A stretch of DNA of 40,238 bases from Sphaerimonospora mesophila NBRC 14179 = JCM 3151 (GTDB lineage Bacteria; Actinomycetota; Actinomycetes; Streptosporangiales; Streptosporangiaceae): the NCBI GenBank assembly GCA_001552515.1, contig BCRI01000062.1, forward strand, positions 1 to 40,238. The letters run 5' to 3'. Every line of letters begins with the position of its first letter. Within the stretch, counting starts at the first letter, position 1. The translations under genes and the position numbers were made by a program. Positions 16,927-24,946 of the stretch are shown here, one piece after another. The notes beneath the pieces were generated by a model that ran no database searches, was not told the origin of the DNA, and saw only the letters and a program-made list of their open reading frames with translations.

Positions 16927-18560
16927 GACGCCTCCAGCGGCGCGGGGCGCGGGACGCCCTCGTGGATCAGGTGCCAGGGGCCGGGGAACTCGCCGACGGG
17001 GGCCTCGACGAGCACCGGCTCACCTGCGTCGAGCGCCTCCTTCAGCACCGTCTCCAGCTCCTCGGGGCCGGTCGCCCGGGCGGCGGCGACGCCGAAGGCG
17101 TCGGCGAGCCTGGCGTAGTCGGGGTTGACCAGGTCGCTGGCGAAGTAGCGGGCGCCGAAGCGGTTCTTCTGGATCCGCCGCACGTTGCCGAAGAATCCGT
17201 CGTTGAAGACCACGGTCACCGTGGCCAGGCCGTACTTCTTCGCGGTGGACAGCTCCTGCAGCGTCCAGGAGAAGCCGCCGTCACCGGTGATCGAGACCAC
17301 CGGCCGGTCCGGGTCGGCCGCCTTCACGCCGAGGGCGGTGGCGAAGCCGTACCCCAGCGTGCCCTGGTAGCCGGGGGTGAGGTAGGTGCGCGGCCGGTAG
17401 ACCGGGAAGCACGCGTTGGCGGCGTAGCCGACCTGGGTCAGCTCGCTGACCAGCACCCCGTCCTCGGGGAGCGCGGCGCGGATCGCCCGCAGGTAGGCGC
17501 GCTGCGGCGCGATGTCGGCGTACTGCTCCTCCAGCCAGTCCCGCACGGCGGCGAACTCGGCCGTGCGGGACTCGCGGTCGAGGCCGCGCAGTTCCTCGGT
17601 CAGGGCGGCCAGGGCCAGCCGGGCGTCGCCGTGCACGGCGAGCTCGGGGGTGCGGGGCTCGCCGAGGTCGGCGGCCTCCGCGTTGATCAGGACCAGGCGG
17701 GCGCCCGCCGTGTCGACCTGCGAGCTGAAGGCCGTCACGAACCGGGTGCCGATCGCGAGCACGACGTCGGCGTTCTCCCGCAGCCGGCGGAACGCCAGCG
17801 CGTCGAACGCGAGCGGGTGCCTGGCGGAGATCGCGCCGCGGCCGTTCTCGCTCACCACCACCGGCGCGTGCAGGATCTCGGCCAGCTCGCGCAGCTCCGC
17901 CGAGGCGTCCGCGGCGATCACGCCACCGCCGGCGTAGATCACCGGCCGCCGCGAGCCGCGCAGCAGTTCTGCCACGGAGTCGATCAGCTTCTGGTCCGGT
18001 ACGGCGGGCGCGGGCGGGGCGGCGTCGGGGATCTCGACGTCGGCGGTCGCGGCGAGCACGTCCGGCGGGATCTCCAGGCCGACCGGGCGGGGCCGGCCGG
18101 AGCGCATCTCGGCGAAGGCGCGGTGGACCAGGCCGGGAATGTCCTCGGGGCGGGAGGCCAGGGCGCTCCACTTGGTGAGCGAGCGCAGGATGCCGCTCTG
18201 GTCGGGGATCTCGTGCAGCGCGCCGAGCCCCCTGCCGATGGCCCCCGAGTCGATCTGCCCGCAGATGTAGAGCAGCGGAGAGGAACAGGCGTACGCGGTG
18301 GCGAGCCCGGCCAGGCCGTTCAGCATGCCCGGTCCCGGCACCGTCATCGAGACGCCGGGCCGTCCCGTGGAGCGGGCGTAGCCGTCGGCCATGTAGGAGG
18401 CGGCCTGCTCGTTGCGCGCGCAGGTGAACGCGATGTGGTCGCTCGCGTGGTAGAGCGCGTCCGCCGCGTGGTCGAGCTGCACGCCCGGGATGCCGAATAC
18501 CTGGCTGACGCCGTTGGCGGCCAGCGAACGGGCGAGAGCCTCGCCGCCCGTCATGTTCAT
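16923..18560 (-). CDS. Thiamine-diphosphate-dependent enzyme (2-oxoacid decarboxylase/acetolactate-synthase-like)
   Basis: A 545-residue three-domain ThDP enzyme. The PYR domain (1-170) has the activating glutamate E51 in CARNEQAASYMADGYAR, and the middle Rossmann-like domain includes VIYAGGGV. The PP domain has the cofactor motif from GDG (426-428) to N453-D454. The double-His HDH motif of indolepyruvate/pyruvate decarboxylases is not seen, so decarboxylation versus carboligation cannot be settled. Coupling to an aldehyde dehydrogenase and proximity to an aminotransferase favour decarboxylation of an aryl-pyruvate or similar 2-oxoacid. Its start follows an AGGAG ribosome site; the promoter region carries two AACCAT operators. 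Confidence 0.9.
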
Positions 18561-18702
18561 GTATCTCCTTAGGGAAGCTCATCGGCGGGGGACCGGGTGG
18601 GACGCACGGGGGCGGGAGACGCGGAGGAAGATCGTGTCCCTGGCGGCACGCTCGGCCTCGGTGAGCACCGGCTGAGATGCTCCACCCCACCCTGACTTCA
18701 TA

Positions 18703-18718
18703 AACCATATATATGGTT
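18703..18718. promoter_or_regulatory. Perfect palindromic operator AACCATAT-ATATGGTT
   Basis: A 16-base perfect inverted repeat in the region between the leftward ThDP enzyme and the rightward gntR. The same half-site recurs at 18741-18756 and, degenerate, at 19639-19654 before the aminotransferase. It is probably bound by one of the flanking GntR proteins. Confidence 0.7.
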
Positions 18719-18740
18719 ATGGCAGTAGAGGGAGAGTGTC

Positions 18741-18756
18741 AACCATTTGTATGGTT
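18741..18756. promoter_or_regulatory. Second AACCAT...ATGGTT operator
   Basis: AACCATTTGTATGGTT keeps both half-sites of the 18703 palindrome but has a different centre. The two centres are 38 bases apart, so two dimers could bind the same divergent promoter. It lies about 90 bases upstream of the gntR start, consistent with autoregulation. Confidence 0.65.
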
Positions 18757-18843
18757 CCTATGGATCGAGGACGCGTGGAAGAGACTCCGCCACCGCGGCG
18801 AACGATCTACAGTTGACGGGTCGCCGTCGAGGGAGAAGCCGGA

Positions 18844-19569
18844 ATGTACGACGCAGACGCGGTCACCCAGGTGACCTTCGACCGCAGCGACGCGCGGTCG
18901 TCGATCGCAGAGACGCTGGTCGAGCGCCTCGAGAACGCGATTCGCCGCAACCGCCTCGCGCCGGGCCACCGCCTGGGCACCAAGGACGAGCTCCGCCAGC
19001 AGTTCGGAGTGGCTCCCGCGACGCTGGCCGAGGCGATCCGCGTGCTGCGGCTGCGCGGCGTGCTGGACGTACGCCCCGGGCCGGGCGGCGGCATCTTCGT
19101 CGCCGAGCAGTCGCCACTGGTACGGCTCGGCCACGACATGCTCCAGCTCGGCGCCGACGGCGCGTCGGTGAAGCACTGCCTGGCCGTCCTGGACGTGCTC
19201 GACCAGGAGGTGGCGCTCGACGCGGCGGCCCACCGCACCGAGCAGGACATCGACGAGCTGGTCGAGATGGTCGAACAGCTGCGCCGGTCCTGGCCGGACG
19301 CGGCCGAGGCCCAGCGCCGCAACTGGGACCTGCACCGCAGGCTCGCCATGATCTCCCCCAACATCCTGCTGCGGACCATGTACACCCGGCTGGTCGACTA
19401 CATCAGCAGAGAGCTGTCCTCGGCCATCTCCGCCGAGGACTTCCGCAAGGGCTCGGCCGACCGGCTCCAGGTGCACGTCGATCTGGTCGAGGCGGTCATC
19501 CGCGGCGACCAGCGCGGCGCCGAGGCCATGGCCCTGCGCCACCGCGGACTGACGCGCGACGACCGCTGA
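18844..19569 (+). CDS. GntR-family (FCD) transcriptional regulator
   Basis: A 241-residue regulator with a winged helix at about 20-90 (LVERLENAIRRNRLAPG, FGVAPATLAEAIRVLRL) and a helical FCD domain (RRNWDLHRRLAM, VHVDLVEAVIRG). It is divergent from the ThDP-enzyme operon, with the two AACCAT operators in the 283-base gap, and it is followed by the aminotransferase gene that has a third such site. This arrangement makes it the best candidate for the regulator of both flanking transcription units, including its own. It resembles the regulator at 14671-15387. Confidence 0.92.
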   Translation: MYDADAVTQVTFDRSDARSSIAETLVERLENAIRRNRLAPGHRLGTKDELRQQFGVAPATLAEAIRVLRLRGVLDVRPGPGGGIFVAEQSPLVRLGHDMLQLGADGASVKHCLAVLDVLDQEVALDAAAHRTEQDIDELVEMVEQLRRSWPDAAEAQRRNWDLHRRLAMISPNILLRTMYTRLVDYISRELSSAISAEDFRKGSADRLQVHVDLVEAVIRGDQRGAEAMALRHRGLTRDDR

Positions 19570-19583
19570 TCTCGGCGACCCCC

Positions 19584-19619
19584 CGGAGGGGCCGGCGCCC
19601 GCGGGCGCCGGCCCCTCCG
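19584..19619 (+). terminator. 17-base perfect hairpin after gntR
   Basis: An exact inverted repeat with a 17-base stem and a two-base nominal loop begins 15 bases after the gntR stop. It isolates gntR from the aminotransferase, which therefore uses the promoter around 19625-19685. Confidence 0.8.
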
Positions 19620-19638
19620 TCGTCTTGCGATTCAAAGG

Positions 19639-19654
19639 AAACCATTATATAGAT
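19639..19654. promoter_or_regulatory. Third, degenerate AACCAT operator before the aminotransferase
   Basis: AACCATTATATAGATT keeps the left half-site of the palindrome at 18703 and a changed right half (AGATT for TGGTT). It lies about 32 bases before the aminotransferase start, inside the expected promoter, so this gene probably belongs to the same regulon. Confidence 0.55.
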
Positions 19655-19685
19655 TCATGTGATTTCTTCTGTCCTAGGGAGTGAG

Positions 19686-20756
19686 ATGACCGTCAAGCAC
19701 CGTGCCGCCATCGACGCGTTGGTCGCCTACAAGCCGGGCCGGGCTCCCGCGGCCGGCCGTTCCCAGGTCAAGCTCTCGTCCAACGAGATGCCGTTCGGGC
19801 CGCTGCCGGCCGTGCTGGAGGCGATCTCACGGGCCGCCGCCACCCTGAACCGCTACCCCGACTTCCACCGGGTGGAGCTGACCGAGGCACTGGCGAAGCG
19901 GCACGGTGTGGATCCCTCGCAGGTGGTCGTGGACAACGGCTCGGGCGCGCTGCTGCAGGTCCTGGCCTCGGTCCTCGCCGGTCCCGGCGACGAGATCCTC
20001 TACGCGTGGCGGGCCTTCGAGAGCTACCCGATCGTGACCGCCGTCTCGGGGGCGACCGCGGTCACCGTCCCGCTGGACGACCGGTACACCCACGACACGG
20101 CGGCGATGGCGGCCGCGGTGACCGACCGGACCCGGATGGTCATCGTGTGCAACCCGAACAACCCGACCGGCACCGTGGTGTCCCGCGCCGAGCTCGACCG
20201 GCTGCTCGACGCGCTGCCCGACGACGTGCTGCTCGTGCTGGACGAGGCCTACCGCGACTTCGTCACCGACCCGCACTCGCCGTCCGGCGTCGACCTCGTC
20301 GCCGAGCGGCCCAACATCGCCGTGCTGCGCACGTTCTCCAAGGCGTACGGACTGGCCGGACTGCGGGTGGGCTACTGCGTGACCCGGCCGGAGACGGCCG
20401 AGATGGTCAGGAAGGCGATCGTCGGATTCTCGGTCTCCACCCTGGCCCAGGCCGGCGCCCTCGCCGCGCTGGCCCCCGAGGCCGCCGCCGAGATCGAACG
20501 GCGCATCGCGCTCGTCGTCGGGGAGCGGACCCGGGTGACCGACGAGCTGATCCGCCTGGGCGTGCCCGTCGTGCCCGGCCAGGCCAACTTCGTGTTCATG
20601 CCGATCCCCGACGGCCCCGCCAAGGCCGCCGCTTTCGAGGAGCGCGGGGTGATCCTGCGGGCGTACGGCACGGACGGGCTGCGGGTCACCATCGGCGCTG
20701 CCGAGGAGAACGACCGCTTCCTCACCCTCGCCGCAGAGCTGCTGCGGCGGTCCTGA
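19686..20756 (+). CDS. HisC-like pyridoxal-phosphate aminotransferase (probable aromatic aminotransferase)
   Basis: A 356-residue fold-type I aminotransferase. SSNEMPFGP (31-39) contacts the substrate and CNPNNPTGT (155-163) the cofactor. LDEAYRDF holds the cofactor Asp, K219 in RTFSKAYGLAGLRVGY is the Schiff-base lysine, and a late Arg in GLRVTIG binds the carboxylate. The family includes histidinol-phosphate aminotransferase and the phenylalanine/tyrosine transaminase Pat. There is no his gene nearby, and the neighbours are aromatic and 2-oxoacid catabolism genes, so transamination of an aromatic amino acid to the aryl-pyruvate is favoured. The ATG at 19686 follows AGGGAG; the in-frame ATG at 19659 has no ribosome site. 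Confidence 0.9.
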   Translation: MTVKHRAAIDALVAYKPGRAPAAGRSQVKLSSNEMPFGPLPAVLEAISRAAATLNRYPDFHRVELTEALAKRHGVDPSQVVVDNGSGALLQVLASVLAGPGDEILYAWRAFESYPIVTAVSGATAVTVPLDDRYTHDTAAMAAAVTDRTRMVIVCNPNNPTGTVVSRAELDRLLDALPDDVLLVLDEAYRDFVTDPHSPSGVDLVAERPNIAVLRTFSKAYGLAGLRVGYCVTRPETAEMVRKAIVGFSVSTLAQAGALAALAPEAAAEIERRIALVVGERTRVTDELIRLGVPVVPGQANFVFMPIPDGPAKAAAFEERGVILRAYGTDGLRVTIGAAEENDRFLTLAAELLRRS

Positions 20757-20758
20757 CC

Positions 20759-20801
20759 CGTGGGCGCCGGCGCGGCGGACCGACGCGCGCCGGCGCCCAC
20801 G
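20759..20801. terminator. Bidirectional hairpin terminator
   Basis: A 16-base perfect stem (CGTGGGCGCCGGCGCG with its complement) lies between the aminotransferase stop and the converging amidohydrolase stop. TTTCAA follows on the plus side. It can serve both genes. Confidence 0.8.
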
Positions 20802-20803
20802 TT

Positions 20804-22024
20804 TCAATCCCGGGCCGCCCGATCCCTGGCCGCGACGTGCCGCAGCGCCAGCGCGGCGAGCGCCGCGGCCTGGTCGGCGAGCACGCCATCGTCGAAGACC
20901 GCCCGAGGCGAGTGGTTCATCTCGGCCTGCGCCGGGTCGATGTGAGCGGGCGTCGCCCCCAGGAACACGAAGGCTCCGGGCACCTCGTCGAGCACGAACG
21001 AAAAGTCCTCCGAGGCCATGATGGGCGACTCGAGCCGTTGCACGCGGTCGGCCCCGAAGGTCTCGGTCAGCGTGTGGAGAGCGGTCTCCGCACGCTCCGC
21101 GTCGTTGACGGTGACCGGATAGACGACCTCGAACTCCGTCTCCGCGCGGCAGCCGTGCGCCTCGGCGATACGCGTCGCGAGCGCGGGCAGGTCGGCCGCC
21201 AGGCGTTCCGCCGACTCCTTCGACATGGTGCGGACCGTCCCGGCGAGCTCGGCGCGCTCCGGGATCGCGTTCAGCACCTCACCCGCCGAGAGCTTCGCCA
21301 CCGAGATGACGACCGGGTCGAACACCGAGACGCGGCGGGTGACGTACGTCTGGAGCGCGAGCACGATCTCGGCGAGCACCGGCACCGGGTCGACCGCCTC
21401 ATGCGGGCGCGAGCCGTGTCCGCCCCGTCCGGCGACCCGCACGCGCAGCACGTTCGCACCGCCCATGAGCGGGCCGGGGCGCGTGGAGAACGTGCCGGAC
21501 GCACCGGGCAGGACGTGGATGCCGTACGCCGCCTCGACGCGCTGTCCGGCCGCGTCGAGAACCCCCTCCTCGATCATCAGGGGCGCGCCCCCGCCGGCCT
21601 CCTCCCCCGGCTGGAACATGAGGACGACGGAACCGTGGATCCGCGATCGCCGGGCCGCGAGCAGCCGCGCCGCGCCGACGAGGCCGGCGACGTGCAGATC
21701 GTGGCCGCAGGCGTGCATCGCGTCGTTCCGCGACGCGAACTCGAGGCCGGTCTCCTCGCGGATCGCGAGCGCGTCCATGTCGGCCCGCAGCAGCACCGAG
21801 GGGCCGGGCCGGTCCCCGCGCAGGACGGCGGTGACGGAGCTGAGGCGCTCACCCGTACGGATCTCCAGGCCGAGGGGCTCGAGCGCCTCGATGATCGCCG
21901 CCTGGGTGCGCGGCAGCTCGAAGCCCACCTCGGGTTCGCGATGCAGCCGGCGGCGGAGTGCGATGAGGTCTTCCGCCAGTCCGGCGGCGTCCTCACGCAG
22001 CGACTCGGGCGTCGACGCGCTCAT
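20804..22024 (-). CDS. M20D-family amidohydrolase/peptidase (paralogue 1)
   Basis: A 406-residue cytosolic metallo-hydrolase of the family of hippurate hydrolase, IAA-amino-acid hydrolase and N-acyl-amino-acid amidohydrolases, which split an acyl group from an amino acid or short peptide. The active site has ADMDAL (81-86), HACGHDLH (104-111; C106 and H108 metal ligands) and FQPGEE; the lid domain has GRGGHGSRPHEAVDP. A late SEDFSF gives the last metal ligand. The start ATG at 22024 overlaps the upstream stop as ATGA. It is about half identical by eye to the M20 protein at 26527-27708, so the two are paralogues within one locus. Confidence 0.92.
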   Translation of the reverse strand: MSASTPESLREDAAGLAEDLIALRRRLHREPEVGFELPRTQAAIIEALEPLGLEIRTGERLSSVTAVLRGDRPGPSVLLRADMDALAIREETGLEFASRNDAMHACGHDLHVAGLVGAARLLAARRSRIHGSVVLMFQPGEEAGGGAPLMIEEGVLDAAGQRVEAAYGIHVLPGASGTFSTRPGPLMGGANVLRVRVAGRGGHGSRPHEAVDPVPVLAEIVLALQTYVTRRVSVFDPVVISVAKLSAGEVLNAIPERAELAGTVRTMSKESAERLAADLPALATRIAEAHGCRAETEFEVVYPVTVNDAERAETALHTLTETFGADRVQRLESPIMASEDFSFVLDEVPGAFVFLGATPAHIDPAQAEMNHSPRAVFDDGVLADQAAALAALALRHVAARDRAARD

Positions 22025-23226
22025 CGCCCGGCCCACCGATCCGCCACGATGGGCGCGCCGTTCTCGACTCGGTAGACCTCCCGGCCGAGGATGTGGACGC
22101 GCTCGACGGTCGAGCCGAGCTCGAGCGGGTCGCCGCTCCACACCACGACGTCGCCGTCGCGGCCGGGCTCGATGGCGCCGACGCGCTCGTCGAGCCCGGC
22201 GATCCCGGCGGCGGCCGAGCTGATCGCCGCTATCGCCTCGTCCCAGGTCAGTCCGGCTCTCCGGGCGACGGCCGCCTGCAGGACGAGGGCATCGATCGGC
22301 ACCACCGGGTGATCGGTGCAGATGGCGGTGCGGACGCCGGCGCGCGTCAGCGCGACGAGATTGTTCACGGAGGCCTCTCGGGTCTCGACCTTGCCCCGGG
22401 TGGTGAGCACCGGGCCGAAGATGACGGGCACGCCGCGTTCCGCCAGCTCGGCGGCGTGCCGGTGGGCCTCGGTGCCGTGGTTGAGCACGAGGCGGAGCCG
22501 GAACTCGGCGGCGATCCGCAGCGCGGTCGCGATGTCGTCGTGGCGGTGCGCGTGCTGGTCCCAGACGAGGTCGCCCGCGAGCGCGGCGGCCAGCACCTCC
22601 TTGCCGAGGTCGCGGGCGAAGAACTCGCCCTTCTCCCGGGCGTCGGCCCGCCGGGCGGCGTACTCTCCGGCCTCGACGAGCGCCTTCCTGATGACGAGCG
22701 CGATGCCGAGCCGCGTGCGCGGCATCTGGCCGCGCTCCCCCCAGGCGTTCTTGGGGTTCTCGCCCAGGGCCGACTTCACCCCGACGGGATGCTTCACGAC
22801 CTGCTCGTCGACGGTCCGGCCGCCCCAGGTCTTCATCGCCACGCTCGTCCCGCCGATCGGGTTGCCCGATCCGGGCTTCACGACGACGGTCGTGACCCCG
22901 CCCGCGAGCGCGTCCCGGAACGCACGGTCCTCGATGTTGACGGCGTCGATGGCCCGCACGGCGGACATGTCGGGTGCGCTGACCTCGCTGGCGTCCGCGC
23001 CCGCCGGGCCCTCGCCGTCCTCGTGGGCGCCGATGTGGGTGTGCGTGTCGACGAACCCGGGGAGCACCCAGCGCCCGTCGGCCGCCACGATGGGGACGCC
23101 CTCGGGTACGCGCGGATCGTCGTCGACGCGCTCGATGACGCCGTTTCGCACCAGGACCGTGCCGCGGTCGATGACGCGGCCGGTGCCGGTCACCACGCGG
23201 CCGCCGACGAATGCGACCTCCGCCAT
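22021..23226 (-). CDS. Metal-dependent amidohydrolase (imidazolonepropionase/prolidase-like)
   Basis: A 401-residue amidohydrolase-superfamily protein. The first metal-binding motif is DTHTH (60-64), more His ligands follow in WDQHAHRHDD and LVLNHGTEAHRHA, and the catalytic Asp is in CTDHPVVP. The C-terminal beta-sandwich segment DGDVVVWSGDPLELGS is typical. The family hydrolyses C-N bonds in cyclic amides and in some Xaa-Pro dipeptides; the peptidase neighbours make a dipeptidase or cyclic-amide role plausible. The ATG at 23226 has GGAAGGGAAG five bases upstream and is preferred over the GTG at 23232. It is followed without gap by the M20 gene. Confidence 0.9.
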   Translation of the reverse strand: MAEVAFVGGRVVTGTGRVIDRGTVLVRNGVIERVDDDPRVPEGVPIVAADGRWVLPGFVDTHTHIGAHEDGEGPAGADASEVSAPDMSAVRAIDAVNIEDRAFRDALAGGVTTVVVKPGSGNPIGGTSVAMKTWGGRTVDEQVVKHPVGVKSALGENPKNAWGERGQMPRTRLGIALVIRKALVEAGEYAARRADAREKGEFFARDLGKEVLAAALAGDLVWDQHAHRHDDIATALRIAAEFRLRLVLNHGTEAHRHAAELAERGVPVIFGPVLTTRGKVETREASVNNLVALTRAGVRTAICTDHPVVPIDALVLQAAVARRAGLTWDEAIAAISSAAAGIAGLDERVGAIEPGRDGDVVVWSGDPLELGSTVERVHILGREVYRVENGAPIVADRWAGR

Positions 23227-23254
23227 GCTCACTTCCCTTCCCTGCCGTTGCCGA

Positions 23255-23276
23255 GCGCGGCGGCCGTCCGCCGCGC
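23255..23276 (-). terminator. Short hairpin between the S10 gene and the amidohydrolase
   Basis: GCGCGGCGG-CCGT-CCGCCGCGC is a nine-base perfect stem with a tetraloop in the 97-base gap. It may end part of the S10 transcript or stabilise an mRNA end; the following genes are probably still in the same operon. Confidence 0.4.
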
Positions 23277-23323
23277 GAGTGTGCCGAGACCGGGTCGCGC
23301 GGACGCGCGCCCGGCGTCGCCGA

Positions 23324-24736
23324 TCACGCCGTTCCCTCGCGGACGAAGTCCCTGAGGTCGGCCGACAGCGCGGCCAGGCTGCGGGGATCGGTGTACATCA
23401 TGTGCCCGGCCGGGTAGCGCCCCTCGCGCAGGCGCCCGGCCGGCAGTCCGTACTGCGCACGCAGATGTTCGAGCGAGCCGACGGTCGTCAGCGTGTCGAA
23501 GTGCCCGGTGCCGAAGAACAGGCGCGCGCCGGCGTTGGCGCGCAGCAGCGCCACGAGGTGGGCCGGGTAGTCGAACATCGCGAAGGGCGAGGGCAGCGCG
23601 CTGCCGCCGAACCGCGCGACGGCCGCGCCCTCGAGGTAGTTCCAGCGTTCGTGTGCGGCGACCGCGACGCGGTAGCGGTGCTCGCCCGCGATCCCCAGGT
23701 GCTCGGTGAACAGCCGCCGCGCCGCGGCGTAGAAGACGGGACCGAGTCGTACGGACGCGGCGTCGACGTGCGGCTCGCCCGCGCCGGCCGGGGCGGGCAG
23801 GGTGTAGCGGGCGTCGGTCAGCCCGAGCACGAGCCCCCGGTCGGCCAGGAGCAGCCTGCGGTACTCCTCCTTGTCGACCCGCAGCCGGCGCGCCCGGAGT
23901 TCCGCCGGGCCGAGCCCGGTGAAGCCCGCCAGCCGCTCGACGACGGGGTCGGGCATCTCGCCGGTGAGCAGCGCCGACGCGTACTCGTCCACGGCGAACG
24001 CGTGCGCCAGGCGCACCACCTCGTCCAGGGTGAGCGCGCCGTGCGCGCTCTTCCCGTGGTACCACGCGGTGGCGGCGAGCAGCGGGAGCGCGGCGACGAA
24101 CCCGACCGGGTTGCCGGGACGCTGGGTGGTCTCCTGCGCGTTCACGCACTGGCCGAGCATGGCGACGCCGGAGACCGCGACCGGCTCCTCGGCGGTGAGC
24201 AGGGTCGTCGCGGTGAGCGCGGCCCGAATCGTGCCGTAGCTCTCGCCGAGCAGGTAGACGGGTGATTCGAGCCGGTTGTGGCGCTCCAGCCACGACCGGA
24301 CGACCTGCGCGGTGATCACGGCGTCCCGGTCGACGCTCGAGATCGCGGCGGGTTCCACGCCGTCGGCGAGCCGGCCGAAGCCGGTGTCGATCGGGTCGAT
24401 GAACACCAGGTCGGCGGTGTCGATGAGGGCGTCGGGGCTCGGCGCCAGCGTCTCCCGCGCGACCGGCGCGGCGTCGAGGTCGCCGGGAACGGCGGCGCGC
24501 CAGGGGCCGAGCCCGCCGAGGTGGAGCCAGACCGACGAACATCCCGGCCCGCCGTTGAAGAGGAAGAGCACCGGCCGCTCCGCCGTCGCCGGGTCGAGGA
24601 CGTACGCGAACGTCCACGCGTCGCCGAGCGTGCGCCCGGACTCGTCGGCGATCGGGACGCGCTCCGCCGCCGCGGTGAAGTCGATCGGGGCGTCGCCGAT
24701 CACCGCGGAGTGCCGACTCGTGTAGTGCTGGGGCAT
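23324..24736 (-). CDS. Peptidase S10 (serine carboxypeptidase family), cytosolic form 1
   Basis: A 470-residue alpha/beta-hydrolase of the S10 family, which removes C-terminal residues from peptides. The oxyanion loop is FLFNGGPGCSS (58-68), the nucleophile is S166 in LLGESYGT, the acid is the Asp in FGTGHFDTLTT and the base is H445 in YPAGHMMYTDP. There is no signal peptide, so unlike plant and fungal homologues it should act inside the cell on imported peptides. The ATG at 24736 is chosen because the protein signature starts there and GAGG lies nine bases upstream; the open frame further out crosses the AT-rich promoter. It leads the operon S10-amidohydrolase-M20. Confidence 0.92.
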   Translation of the reverse strand: MPQHYTSRHSAVIGDAPIDFTAAAERVPIADESGRTLGDAWTFAYVLDPATAERPVLFLFNGGPGCSSVWLHLGGLGPWRAAVPGDLDAAPVARETLAPSPDALIDTADLVFIDPIDTGFGRLADGVEPAAISSVDRDAVITAQVVRSWLERHNRLESPVYLLGESYGTIRAALTATTLLTAEEPVAVSGVAMLGQCVNAQETTQRPGNPVGFVAALPLLAATAWYHGKSAHGALTLDEVVRLAHAFAVDEYASALLTGEMPDPVVERLAGFTGLGPAELRARRLRVDKEEYRRLLLADRGLVLGLTDARYTLPAPAGAGEPHVDAASVRLGPVFYAAARRLFTEHLGIAGEHRYRVAVAAHERWNYLEGAAVARFGGSALPSPFAMFDYPAHLVALLRANAGARLFFGTGHFDTLTTVGSLEHLRAQYGLPAGRLREGRYPAGHMMYTDPRSLAALSADLRDFVREGTA

Positions 24737-24946
24737 GTGAGGGGACCTCGCGAAGCGTTCGCATAAATAGTTATAATCATTTACGATCATAGGAAACGGG
24801 AGTCACAGGTGTCAACAGTGGCCGGGACGCGGCGGCGAGGCGCGAGGACGAGCCCGCACCCCGCGAGAACCGACACCGGCGCCTTCGCGAGAACCGGCAC
24901 CGACGCTAGATTATTCGTCATAATCGTATGGATTGATTGGAGCGGG
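24737..24946. promoter_or_regulatory. Divergent promoter of the two S10 genes with repeated GTYAYAATCRT motif
   Basis: The 210-base gap holds two AT-rich patches. GTTATAATCATTTAC lies at 24770-24784, with a further ACGATCAT at 24783-24790, and GTCATAATCGTATGG at 24917-24931. TATAAT and CATAAT within them also resemble -10 boxes; for the rightward gene CATAAT lies about 23 bases before the start codon. Related sequences occur at 33098-33112 and 33254-33268 near the peptide-binding-protein gene, so the peptide genes may share a regulator or promoter type. Confidence 0.55.

Noticed and set aside
23255-23276. Hairpin as a riboswitch or attenuator for the amidohydrolase
   Set aside because: A simple nine-base stem with tetraloop shows no alternative pairing or conserved aptamer features, so only a plain hairpin is listed.
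22316-24265. 649-codon plus-strand frame across the amidohydrolase and S10 genes
   Set aside because: It spans two well-supported genes on the other strand and has Arg/Ala/Ser-rich noise composition.
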